Assembly (NCBI GenBank): GCA_030765335.1
Contig: JAVCCU010000022.1
Span: forward strand, 1 to 53,510
Direction: 5' to 3'
Length of the DNA: 53,510 nucleotides
Source: Candidatus Kaelpia aquatica
Lineage (GTDB): Bacteria > Omnitrophota > Gorgyraeia > Kaelpiales > Kaelpiaceae
The notes under the pieces are model-generated. The model was not told the DNA's origin. It saw nothing but the letters and a program-made list of their open reading frames with translations, and did not search any database. Positions 34,728 to 42,921 of the stretch are shown one piece after another. How positions within the stretch are numbered: the stretch's first letter is position 1; each line of letters starts with the position of its first letter. The translations under genes and the position numbers were made by a program.

Positions 34728-35446
34728 TGCAAGAGAGGTTTTATAGGGATTGGGTCAAGAATTATGGAGGAATAAGTTTTCAGGCCCAAATTGAAGAGAC
34801 GGATCTGTTTATATCGGCAGATAGTGACATTAAAGATCAAGCTCTCGATTGTGTTAAAAGGCAGAGAGCCTTGTTGAAGGATTATATAAAAAAAGATAGT
34901 TCATTTCTCACCTCGCTTGAGCCGATTGAAGTCGAACCTCAGGCACCTTTAATTATAAAAGAGATGACTAGGGCAGCTTCTATAGCCGGGGTTGGGCCCA
35001 TGGCGGCTGTTGCCGGTGCGATGGCAGAGATTGTTGGAAGAGAGCTGCGCGAGCTAAGCGAGAACATAATAGTTGAAAATGGAGGTGATATCTTCATAGA
35101 TACTTGCCGCAGCAGTGTGGTTGCTCTCTATGCAGGTAGTTCTTCTATGTCGGGTGAAATAGGCTTAAAATTAGATCAAAATATTATGCCTCTTGGAGTC
35201 TGCACTTCTTCAGCTACAGTAGGGCACTCTTTGAATTTTGGTAAAGCCGATGCTGTTACTGTGGTATCTGATTCAACTGCTATTGCTGATGCATTAGCCA
35301 CTTCTATTTCAAATATGATCAAATTTTCTTCTGATATAGACTTTGCTTTAAAATATGTTCAAGATATTAGTGGTATTAAAGGGTTAATCATAGTTGCAGC
35401 TGGAAAGATAGCCTTTTACGGTGATGTTGAGATTGTAAAATTATGA
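34727..35446 (+). CDS. UPF0280 / COG2122 family protein (ApbE-like fold)
   Basis: 239 residues. The conserved stretches AASIAGVGPMAAVAGAMAE (about 87-105), NGGDIF (about 123) and VCTSSATVGHS (about 166) are typical of UPF0280. A member of this family in Methanosarcina is linked to efficient sulfide assimilation. Its pairing with the NIL-ferredoxin supports the same role here. The COG1900 partner is missing from the window. Confidence 0.88.
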   Translation: MQERFYRDWVKNYGGISFQAQIEETDLFISADSDIKDQALDCVKRQRALLKDYIKKDSSFLTSLEPIEVEPQAPLIIKEMTRAASIAGVGPMAAVAGAMAEIVGRELRELSENIIVENGGDIFIDTCRSSVVALYAGSSSMSGEIGLKLDQNIMPLGVCTSSATVGHSLNFGKADAVTVVSDSTAIADALATSISNMIKFSSDIDFALKYVQDISGIKGLIIVAAGKIAFYGDVEIVKL

Positions 35447-35510
35447 TTGTATAAAATTTGAGACATTTTTTAGCTATCTTCTTGCAGCTATTTTAGTTAT
35501 AGTAATTATC

Positions 35511-35539
35511 TTGACATGAATTTGCTCTTATGCTAACGT
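35511..35539 (+). promoter_or_regulatory. Promoter of the HU gene
   Basis: Perfect TTGACA at 35511-35516 with a 17-base spacer to TAACGT (35534-35539), a poor -10. A GGAGGA ribosome-binding site precedes the ATG at 35572. Confidence 0.45.
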
Positions 35540-35571
35540 AATTCTGATAAGAAATAAAAAAGGAGGATGCA

Positions 35572-35844
35572 ATGACTAAAAAAGATATTGTCAGTAAAAT
35601 TGTAGAGAAGACAGGCTATAAACAGACTGAAGTTAAAAATACAGTTCAGCTGATATTGGATACAATGACCTCTGCTCTTGTGGGTGGAAATAATATCGAA
35701 TTGAGGAATTTTGGAGTTTTTAAAGTAAAGACAAGGAAGCCTAGGCAGGGACGTAATCCGCGAACAGGAGAGATAGTTCCTGTACCCCAAAGGCGTGTTG
35801 TGGTTTTCAAGCCAGGCTTGGAATTGAAAGAAAGATTAAAATAG
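35572..35844 (+). CDS. HU-family DNA-binding protein
   Basis: 90 residues, full length. Dimer-forming helices (MTKKDIVSKIVEKTGYKQTE), then the DNA-binding arm with the family signature FGVFKVKTRKPRQGRNPRTG (about 48-67). Bends and compacts DNA. HU and IHF cannot be separated with confidence from this sequence alone. Confidence 0.95.
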   Translation: MTKKDIVSKIVEKTGYKQTEVKNTVQLILDTMTSALVGGNNIELRNFGVFKVKTRKPRQGRNPRTGEIVPVPQRRVVVFKPGLELKERLK

Positions 35845-35924
35845 AACCGATTTGATCGGGAAGAATGTTTACTTCTTACCATATCAACCTGGCTGTATGG
35901 AGAGAAGGAAGAGGAAGGTGAAGC

Positions 35925-36131
35925 ATGAGTAGCAGAGGTAAGGTCAAATGGTTTTCGAACCAGAAGGGCTTCGGTTTTATAACACCAGAAGAAGGGGCGG
36001 ATATCTTTGTCCATTTTTCTGCAGTTCAAACCGAAGGCTATAGGACGCTTGGAGAAGGCGACGATGTGGAGTTTGAGATAGTCGAAACTCCTAAGGGTCC
36101 TCAGGCTGCTAATGTAAAAAAAGTTAGCTAA
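35925..36131 (+). CDS. Cold-shock domain protein
   Basis: 68 residues with RNP1 KGFGFI and RNP2 DIFVHF; opening [15 protein letters not shown]. Binds single-stranded RNA or DNA. An 80-base leader with GAAGAGGAAGG precedes it and it may share a transcript with HU. A terminator follows. Confidence 0.96.
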   Translation: MSSRGKVKWFSNQKGFGFITPEEGADIFVHFSAVQTEGYRTLGEGDDVEFEIVETPKGPQAANVKKVS

Positions 36132-36143
36132 ACCAAAATTATA

Positions 36144-36182
36144 AACCCGCTTCTCTCTATTTTTTGAAAGAGGCGGGTTTTA
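36144..36182 (+). terminator. Intrinsic terminator of the cold-shock gene
   Basis: AAACCCGC pairs with GCGGGTTT, with partial pairing of the inner CT-rich and GA-rich arms, followed by TTTT. Confidence 0.8.
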
Positions 36183-36233
36183 AAATAATACTTTTTTTGT
36201 TTTTTTTCAATGCATCCTTGTACCTATCGTATT

Positions 36234-36239
36234 ATACTA
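36234..36239 (+). promoter_or_regulatory. Likely -10 box of hisS, very short leader
   Basis: TATACT eight to nine bases upstream of the expected start, leaving a leader of about eight bases to the ATG at 36254. No clear -35. Confidence 0.35.
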
Positions 36240-36253
36240 AAAATGGGTAAAAT

Positions 36254-37513
36254 ATGAATTATAGAAGGTTGCGAGGCACAGAAGATATATATGATCCAGA
36301 GGTTGAGATCTGGCATAGGATTGAAGCTATTGCCGAGGATATTTTCAAGCTCTACGGTTATAAGGATATAAGAACGCCTTTAATTGAGTACACAGAATTA
36401 TTTAAGCGCAGCATCGGTGAAGCCACCGATATTGTAGAGAAAGAGATTTATCAATTTCAGGATAATTCTAAAAGACTTATATCTCTAAGACCAGAGGCTA
36501 CCGCTTCTATTGTCAGAGCCTATCTTGAAAATAGCCTTTACCAAAAGCCTGGAGTGGCAAAATTTTATTATTCAGGGGCAATGTTCAGGGCTGAGAGGCC
36601 TCAGAAAGGACGAAAGAGGCAATTTCATCAGCTAGGCGTTGAAGCTATAGGTTCTCTATATCCTGAGATGGATCTAGAGGTTATGTTGTTAGCTCAGAAG
36701 TTTTTTGATCTTCTGGGCATTAAGGATTATATTATAGAGCTTAATACTTTAGGCTGTAGAGAGGATAAAAAAAAGATATCCGACTATTTAAGGAAAGAGA
36801 TTAAAGGCGGCCTTCAAGATCTCTGCTCCAGCTGTCAAGAGAGGTACAATAGGAATATTTTCCGGGTTCTAGATTGTAAAAACCCCGCTTGTAGAGAAAA
36901 AATATCAAGGTTAAATATTGATATTAAGAATGCTGTATGTGAAGATTGCATAAGGCATTATCAGGATTTAAAAGGCATGCTTAACCTCTTAGGCCTTAAA
37001 TATGTAGAGAATAAGTATCTGGTCAGAGGCTTAGACTATTATACCCGCACCGTATTTGAGATATCTCATCCAGGCTTAGGTGCTCAAAACACCATAGCTG
37101 CAGGGGGGCGGTATGACAATTTGGTAGAAGATATGGGCGGTTCTTCCACTGGAGCTGTTGGTTTTGCTTTAGGGGTAGAGAGGCTGATAATGACGCTTGA
37201 TGAGAAGGCCGGTTACTTTAATAATTTGGATGTTTTTATTATTTTACAAGATAGAAGTTTAATAGATCAAGCCTTGCTTAAGCTTGTTGAGTTCAGGGAT
37301 AATGGTATCTCAGCAGATATGGATTATGAGGGTAAGTCATTAAAATCGCAGATGCGGTTGGCTAATGAGAAAAACTCTAAGTTTGTTTTAATATTAGGAG
37401 AAGAAGAAGATAAGCAAGGGTTCTATTCTTTAAAAAATATGGAAGCACATCAGCAGCAGAAAATAAAAAAGACAGATATTTTAGATGTCGTTAAAGGAGG
37501 TTTAAATTGCTAA
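36254..37513 (+). CDS. hisS: Histidyl-tRNA synthetase
   Basis: 419 residues. Class II motif 2 FRAERPQKGRKRQFHQLGVE, HisRS signatures VRGLDYYTRTVFEI and GGRYDNLVEDMGG, motif 3 GFALGVERLIM, and a C-terminal anticodon-binding domain. Overlaps aspS by seven bases. Confidence 0.97.
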   Translation: MNYRRLRGTEDIYDPEVEIWHRIEAIAEDIFKLYGYKDIRTPLIEYTELFKRSIGEATDIVEKEIYQFQDNSKRLISLRPEATASIVRAYLENSLYQKPGVAKFYYSGAMFRAERPQKGRKRQFHQLGVEAIGSLYPEMDLEVMLLAQKFFDLLGIKDYIIELNTLGCREDKKKISDYLRKEIKGGLQDLCSSCQERYNRNIFRVLDCKNPACREKISRLNIDIKNAVCEDCIRHYQDLKGMLNLLGLKYVENKYLVRGLDYYTRTVFEISHPGLGAQNTIAAGGRYDNLVEDMGGSSTGAVGFALGVERLIMTLDEKAGYFNNLDVFIILQDRSLIDQALLKLVEFRDNGISADMDYEGKSLKSQMRLANEKNSKFVLILGEEEDKQGFYSLKNMEAHQQQKIKKTDILDVVKGGLNC

Positions 37514-38901
37514 GGACTCATTATTGCGGAGAGCTTCGAAAAGAAGATAAAGACAAAAAGGTTGTTTTGGCCGGGTGGGTTTATAGAATAAGAGAACACG
37601 GTAAAGTTACTTTCCTTGATTTACGTGATCGGGAGGGTCTTATCCAGATTGTATGTGTTCCCAGTATTTTAAAAGATAGCGCGAATGTTGTTAAAGAGTT
37701 GACTAAAGAGGATGTTGTCTATATTGAGGGTACTGTTAATGAGAGGCCCCAAGGTACGATAAATAAAAATATTCCAACTGGAGAAGTTGAGTTGTTGGCG
37801 TCAGATGTTAGGCTGCTCAATAAATGCAAAGATCTTCCTTTTGACATAGAATCGGAGACAGAAGTATCTGAGGATCTGCGCCTTAAGTATAGGTATTTAG
37901 ACTTAAGAAGAGAGGAGTTAAAGAAAAACTTTATCTTCAAAGACAAGGTTACCAAATATACCAGGGACTTTTTTCATCAGGAAGGATTTTTAGATATAGA
38001 AACGCCAATACTTACAAAGTCTACGCCTGAAGGGGCTAGAGATTTTCTGGTTCCTGCTCGCTTGCGTTCGGGGAGCTTCTATGCATTACCTCAATCTCCT
38101 CAGCTTTTTAAGCAGATTTTAATGATTGCAGGCCTTGATAAGTATTATCAGATAGCAAGATGTTTTAGAGATGAAGACTTAAGGGCTGATAGGCAGCCTG
38201 AGTTTACACAGCTGGATTTAGAGATGAGCTTTATTGATGAAGAGGATATCTTTAATCTTATAGAGGGGTTGTTAAGTTACATTTTTAAGAAAGTGTTAAA
38301 TTATGAACTAAAGACCCCCTTCCTGCGCCTATCTCATAGAGAAGCTATGGAAAAGCATAATTCAGACAAGCCGGATTTAAGAACAGAAGGAGATGATTTT
38401 TGCTTCCTCTGGTTAAAAGATTTTCCATTATTCAATTTTAGTGTCGAAGAAGATAGCTGGGATATGGAGCACCATCCTTTTACTGCGCCTCATCCAGAAG
38501 ACATAGATCTTATAGGTAAAGATATGGGCAAAGTTAGGGCCAGGTCGTATGACCTAGTTCTCAATGGTGTTGAGTTAGGCAGCGGCAGCATTAGAATACA
38601 TCAGAGAGAATTACAGGAGAAGATTTTCAAAGCCATAGGCATAGACGATGAAGATGCAGAGCGTAAGTTTGGTTTTCTATTAAAAGCCTTGGATTCCGGG
38701 GCACCACCTCATGGAGGTTTTGCTTTAGGGCTAGATAGAATGCTTGCTTTAATGTTAGGGGAGAATAGCATCAGAGATGTAATAGCTTTTCCTAAGACTC
38801 AGCGTGGTATCTGCCTTTTAACCGATGCCCCTTCGCATGTTGATGTTGACCAGTTGCTGGAATTAAAAATAAGAACATTGAAGGAGGAGAGAGATGACTA
38901 G
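37507..38901 (+). CDS. aspS: Aspartyl-tRNA synthetase lacking the GAD insertion
   Basis: 464 residues, start TTG with GGAGG six bases ahead. N-terminal OB-fold (about 18-105), motif 2 FRDEDLRADRQPEFTQ, and motif 3 GFALGLDRMLALML show a bacterial-type AspRS. Bacterial enzymes are about 590 residues, with a GAD domain of roughly 120-145 residues after the SDKPDLR motif. Here SDKPDLR (about 286-292) runs almost straight into FCFLWLKDFPLFNF (about 298-311): the insertion is missing without a frameshift. Whether it charges only tRNA-Asp, or also tRNA-Asn, cannot be seen. Confidence 0.95.
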   Translation: MLRTHYCGELRKEDKDKKVVLAGWVYRIREHGKVTFLDLRDREGLIQIVCVPSILKDSANVVKELTKEDVVYIEGTVNERPQGTINKNIPTGEVELLASDVRLLNKCKDLPFDIESETEVSEDLRLKYRYLDLRREELKKNFIFKDKVTKYTRDFFHQEGFLDIETPILTKSTPEGARDFLVPARLRSGSFYALPQSPQLFKQILMIAGLDKYYQIARCFRDEDLRADRQPEFTQLDLEMSFIDEEDIFNLIEGLLSYIFKKVLNYELKTPFLRLSHREAMEKHNSDKPDLRTEGDDFCFLWLKDFPLFNFSVEEDSWDMEHHPFTAPHPEDIDLIGKDMGKVRARSYDLVLNGVELGSGSIRIHQRELQEKIFKAIGIDDEDAERKFGFLLKALDSGAPPHGGFALGLDRMLALMLGENSIRDVIAFPKTQRGICLLTDAPSHVDVDQLLELKIRTLKEERDD

Positions 38902-39508
38902 AAAAATACCATCTTTAATCTTAATGGCAGCTTTATGTTTCTCTTTAGGTTGTATAAGTGTAGGAACAAGAGAGATTATAATGCCTGATCAAGAGGTGAT
39001 AGGTAATCAGGGTTATATGGAGGGTTCTCCTTTATCGACGCATGGAGATAGAGAGATTAAAAAGAAAAAGATTTTCGACGTAGAGATAGAGATTCCAGAT
39101 CTGTTTCAGAAAGAAACAGCATCTTCTTACGATCAGACCATATGGGGTAATCAAGGGTATTTTCAAAAGAGAGATACCGAGATACCTTGTATTTATGTTG
39201 CTCCGAAAAAGAAACCCCTTCCTATTGTAAAGCCAGAAGAGGTATATGAGGGTGAAGATGATGCAGGTTCTCTTGATCCATGTTCTTGGAAGCCTGTGGA
39301 GCCTGCTAGAGTCGAATATATGGATTATGCAGTAGTCGAAGGGGACAGCCTTTGGATTATTGCAAAGAGAGTCTATGGCGATGCAACAAAATGGAACCTT
39401 ATATCTGATAATAATCAGGATGTTTTAAAAGGCCGCAAATACCTTAAACCTGGAATGATATTGAAGCTACCTGTTTTGGACGAGAGTAGAGCCCAGTATA
39501 TAAAATGA
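38894..39508 (+). CDS. LysM-domain lipoprotein
   Basis: 204 residues. Signal peptide with a likely lipobox ending at Cys20 (CFSLGC). Two short repeats, GNQGYMEG (about 37-44) and GNQGYFQ (about 83-89), separate proline- and lysine-rich stretches, and a C-terminal LysM domain (about 148-197; VVEGDSLWIIAKRVYGD) would hold peptidoglycan. Start overlaps aspS by eight bases; ribosome-binding site GGAGGAGAG. Confidence 0.88.
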   Translation: MTRKIPSLILMAALCFSLGCISVGTREIIMPDQEVIGNQGYMEGSPLSTHGDREIKKKKIFDVEIEIPDLFQKETASSYDQTIWGNQGYFQKRDTEIPCIYVAPKKKPLPIVKPEEVYEGEDDAGSLDPCSWKPVEPARVEYMDYAVVEGDSLWIIAKRVYGDATKWNLISDNNQDVLKGRKYLKPGMILKLPVLDESRAQYIK

Positions 39509-39609
39509 AAGAGAAGTTTTTAGAGCTTGAAGATAAGATTATCCAAACTCTTGGCAGTCGTTTTGATGGTAATGTTAAATTGATTAAGAGAATTAGGCTT
39601 AGATATTAA
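39505..39609 (+). CDS. Possible 34-residue coupled micro-ORF before pgpH
   Basis: Begins with an ATGA overlap on the LysM gene stop and ends six bases before pgpH. Product MKEKFLELEDKIIQTLGSRF followed by a basic tail ending KRIRLRY; amphipathic and charged, not membrane-like. It might be a remnant of a longer protein or a leader peptide that couples translation. Chance cannot be ruled out. Confidence 0.35.
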   Translation: MKEKFLELEDKIIQTLGSRFDGNVKLIKRIRLRY

Positions 39610-39615
39610 AGGCTT

Positions 39616-41820
39616 ATGAAAGTAAGAGAGAGAAAGAAGATACTGAGACTTCGTAAACGAAAAGGAACCAGAGACTCCTTGAATTTAAAATTTTTTGTTC
39701 GGCCTTTAATAATACTTAGCACTGCATTTTTAATCACCGTAATATACCATCTGGGCGGAGAGGTGTCCCAGCTTAATCTAAGGGAGGGCGATATAGCCTT
39801 AAGAAATGTATTTGCTCCCTTTAGCTTTAATTACAGCGTCGGTATAGATAAGAATAAAACAGAAGCAGCAAAAGAGAGGGCTAGGTTAAATTTAGGAGAG
39901 GCCTATTCTCTTGATGAAGGCGTGTCTCTGGTCGTCTTAGATAAGATTAAAAAAATATTTGATTATACGCCGTCTGTTTTTATCGAAGGAGAAAATTTAT
40001 ACTTACCTGAAGAGCTGATACCTCTTATGCCTCAGGGTCTAGATTTTAAAGATCTCCGTGCTCTAAAAGAGTATAACCTAGATTTGGTTTTAAAAGATAT
40101 ATCTGAACAGTTGGAAGAGTTCTACAAGAATAGCTATATTATTTCTGACTCTGATTTTTCAAGATTTATTTTGTCAGAAGCTAAGCACCTCTATGTAAAG
40201 TCCGGAAGTGATTATGCTCAGCTCCCCAGAGATAGTTTGCAAATAGTTACTTTAAGTAAGGCCAGAGATATTCTTTCTTCAGAGTTTAATAGGGTATTCA
40301 AGTTTAAGAATAAAGAATTGGTAATAGGTCTAATATTTTGGAACTTGGAGCCCAATATAGTATTCTCTGAAGAAGAGACAGAGGTGTTTAGAAAAAGAGC
40401 AGAGAAGAGCGTAGAAGATGTATATATACGTAAATATATTAAAAAGAATGAGAGCATTCTTTCAAAAGGCAGACATATAAATAAAGAGGATCTGATTAAG
40501 CTCAGAGAGATTAGCAGTAAGTCCGAAGATAAAAAATTTCCCGTAGCCTTAGGAGTCTTTATATTCTCCCTGCTCTTTCTTTCTCTAATCACCATCTCTT
40601 ATAAGTACTTTAATCCCAAGTTTTATCAAAATGTTTCTCAATTAATTTTAGTTTCCTTGGTCATTTTGATTACAGTAGCTATCTCTAAAGGAGTGGTGCT
40701 CTCTCCGTTGCCTAGTTATATCATCCCTGTTGCAATGGGGCCTATGTTAATAGCTGTTCTGGTCTCTTTTCCTGTTGCAGTAAAAGTCTCAATCTTTGTC
40801 GCTATTATAAGCGGCATCATAATAGGGGATAATATAGTACCTGCGGTATGTTTTCTAATTGGTTCCCTTGCCGGCACTATGGCCATGAAGGATATCCGTA
40901 ACCGTCATCAGCTCCTTAAAGCTGGGATAGTTGTCTCGGGTGCTCAGTTTGTTGCTCTATTTGGACTGGGGCTAGCCTTTGGTATGGATAATAATATTCT
41001 TTTGAGAGAAGGCTTGATGGCCGTATCAAGCGGAATCTTGGCGGCTTTCTTTACATTGGGATTATTGCCTATCTTGGAGCACATCTTTAAAATCATAACC
41101 AACATAAGCCTTCTAGAGTACTCAGATTTAAATCACCCATTATTAAAAGAACTTTTAGTAAAATCTCCTGGGACATACCATCATGCTCTTGTTGTGAGCA
41201 GCTTTGCTGAACAGGCTGCGGAATCAGTTGGAGCTAATCCTCTTTTAGCCAGAGTCGGTTCCTATTTTCATGATATTGGAAAGTTGGAAAAACCTGAATA
41301 TTTCTCCGAGAATGTATCTTTAGAGAAGAAAGATAAGTCTAAACATGAAAAGCTTTCTCCCTCTATGAGTAGTTTGATAATTATAAACCATGTTAAAAAA
41401 GGTATAGAACTTGCACAGTCATATAAGCTGCCTCCGGCAATAGTGGATTTTATTGAACAGCATCATGGGACTTCTTTAGTATATTATTTTTATCATAAGG
41501 CTTTGGAGGGTAAATCTCCTCAGGATATAAAAGAAGAGCAGTTTAGGTACCCGGGTCCTAAGCCTCAAACAAAAGAGGTTGCAATAGTCTCTTTAGCCGA
41601 TACTGCTGAAGCAGCGACGAGAAGCCTCCAGGATCCGACTTCTGCTCGCATAAAAGGCCTAGTAAAAGAGGTGATCAATAATAAATTTATTATGGGTGAG
41701 CTTGATGAGTGTGAGTTGTCCTTTAAAGATCTGCATAAGATTGAGGATGTTTTTACTAGACTAAGTGTTAGCGTACATCATGGGAGAATTGAATATCCTA
41801 ATGGCAAAAAAGAACTTTGA
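39616..41820 (+). CDS. pgpH: Cyclic-di-AMP phosphodiesterase PgpH (7TMR-HD family)
   Basis: Degrades c-di-AMP at the membrane. 734 residues: N-terminal helix (about 29-46), a large extracytoplasmic 7TMR-HDED domain (about 50-315), about seven helices (about 315-490), and a cytoplasmic HD domain with His-Asp in SYFHDIGK and later HH in EQHHG. The adjacent ybeY and dgkA match the Bacillus order. The c-di-AMP synthase DisA is absent from its expected slot behind radA. Confidence 0.95.
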   Translation: MKVRERKKILRLRKRKGTRDSLNLKFFVRPLIILSTAFLITVIYHLGGEVSQLNLREGDIALRNVFAPFSFNYSVGIDKNKTEAAKERARLNLGEAYSLDEGVSLVVLDKIKKIFDYTPSVFIEGENLYLPEELIPLMPQGLDFKDLRALKEYNLDLVLKDISEQLEEFYKNSYIISDSDFSRFILSEAKHLYVKSGSDYAQLPRDSLQIVTLSKARDILSSEFNRVFKFKNKELVIGLIFWNLEPNIVFSEEETEVFRKRAEKSVEDVYIRKYIKKNESILSKGRHINKEDLIKLREISSKSEDKKFPVALGVFIFSLLFLSLITISYKYFNPKFYQNVSQLILVSLVILITVAISKGVVLSPLPSYIIPVAMGPMLIAVLVSFPVAVKVSIFVAIISGIIIGDNIVPAVCFLIGSLAGTMAMKDIRNRHQLLKAGIVVSGAQFVALFGLGLAFGMDNNILLREGLMAVSSGILAAFFTLGLLPILEHIFKIITNISLLEYSDLNHPLLKELLVKSPGTYHHALVVSSFAEQAAESVGANPLLARVGSYFHDIGKLEKPEYFSENVSLEKKDKSKHEKLSPSMSSLIIINHVKKGIELAQSYKLPPAIVDFIEQHHGTSLVYYFYHKALEGKSPQDIKEEQFRYPGPKPQTKEVAIVSLADTAEAATRSLQDPTSARIKGLVKEVINNKFIMGELDECELSFKDLHKIEDVFTRLSVSVHHGRIEYPNGKKEL

Positions 41821-42223
41821 CATTGTTGTACATAGTATAGATGCACCCTTAAAGAAGAATAAGATTGCTTCTTATTTTGAAAAAATAATAGAGGTTTTGC
41901 CTGAAGCTAAGGGTTTCTCTTGGAGTATTGCGGTAGTCTCAGATAGAGATATGAGAATATTAAACAAGAATTATAAAGACAGAGATAAGACTACCGACGT
42001 GCTGGCCTTTTTTTATCCTAACGGAGATCCTCAAGCAGAGATTGTAATATCTTCAGAGATGGCTGTTAAGAATGCTCCTTGCTATAACAACTCTCCCGAA
42101 GAGGAGTTCTTAACTTATTTAATTCACGGGGTATTGCATATTTTGGGATATAATGATATAAGGAAAGGTCAAAAAGATTTAATGTTTAAAAAGCAGAGCG
42201 ATATTTTAGGGAAGATACTATGA
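41801..42223 (+). CDS. ybeY: YbeY-like endoribonuclease with altered active site
   Basis: 140 residues from the ATG at 41801 (in-frame ATG at 41780 possible). YbeY acts in 16S rRNA maturation as a zinc enzyme with His in HGxLHLLGYDH. Here the motif is HGVLHILGYND: the first two His are kept (codons at 42125 and 42137), the third is Asp (42155). The conserved Arg of NxxYRxxDxxTDVLSF is Lys (NYKDRDKTTDVLAFF). Either zinc is held by Asp, or catalysis is weakened. Overlaps pgpH by 20 bases, and the next gene by four. Confidence 0.85.
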   Translation: MAKKNFDIVVHSIDAPLKKNKIASYFEKIIEVLPEAKGFSWSIAVVSDRDMRILNKNYKDRDKTTDVLAFFYPNGDPQAEIVISSEMAVKNAPCYNNSPEEEFLTYLIHGVLHILGYNDIRKGQKDLMFKKQSDILGKIL

Positions 42224-42921
42224 AAAAAAGAACTTTTACTGCGCGGCTAAATAATGCGGTTGAAGGATTGATAGGTGTTTTCAAGGATCATAGAACTGTA
42301 CGCTTACATCTTCTTATAAGTAGTCTTGTTTTTGCAGGAGGTGTTTTTCTTGGATTAGGCAGAGTGGAGCTGCTCTTTCTTGCCATGGCTCTTGGGCTTA
42401 TACTTTTTGCTGAAATGATTAATTCTTGCATTGAGATGGTGCTTGATTTTGTGCATCCGAATTATGATAAGAAGTTGGGTAAGATTAAAGATATGCTTGC
42501 AGGTACGGTCCTGTTTATGGGCCTAGTATCGTTTTTTGTAATCTATCTCTTGATTAGTCCTTACTTGGAAACTTCTATGCCTAGAGGTTTTGATAGGCTA
42601 AGAGGGGCTAGTTGGTATATTACATTTTTAACTCTCGCTATAGTAGGCGCTATAGTCATAATAAGTAAAACTTTCTTCCAGAAAGGCACTCCGCTTCGGG
42701 GCGGTATTCCATCAGGTCATGCTGCTATGTCTTTCTCTATCTGGACTATCGTAACATTGCTTGAGGCAAATGCATTACTCTCAATATTGATATTTGTCAT
42801 GGCAGTGATAATTGCATCCAGTAGGGTTAAAGAGGGTATTCACTCATTGTGGGAGATAACACTTGGAGGTTTGGTAGGGTTTTTAGTGACACTAACCATA
42901 TTCCAGATATTTAGCGGCTAA
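42220..42921 (+). CDS. DgkA-PAP2 fusion protein
   Basis: 233 residues. Residues about 1-115 are a DgkA/undecaprenol kinase unit with EMINSCIEMVLDFVHPNYDKK and the characteristic small membrane helices. Residues about 125-233 are a PAP2 phosphatase unit with GIPSGHAAMSF (catalytic His) and SRVKEGIHSLWEITLGG. Bacillus has separate proteins. A kinase and phosphatase in one chain suggests recycling of the lipid carrier undecaprenol; the substrate is inferred. Coupled to ybeY (ATGA) and to DUF502 (TAATG). Confidence 0.9.
   Translation: MKKRTFTARLNNAVEGLIGVFKDHRTVRLHLLISSLVFAGGVFLGLGRVELLFLAMALGLILFAEMINSCIEMVLDFVHPNYDKKLGKIKDMLAGTVLFMGLVSFFVIYLLISPYLETSMPRGFDRLRGASWYITFLTLAIVGAIVIISKTFFQKGTPLRGGIPSGHAAMSFSIWTIVTLLEANALLSILIFVMAVIIASSRVKEGIHSLWEITLGGLVGFLVTLTIFQIFSG

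Noticed and set aside
40218-40595. Long antisense frame inside pgpH, and similar antisense frames in clpC, lysC and valS
   Set aside because: They lie wholly within well-identified genes, lack ribosome-binding sites, and have no recognisable domains.
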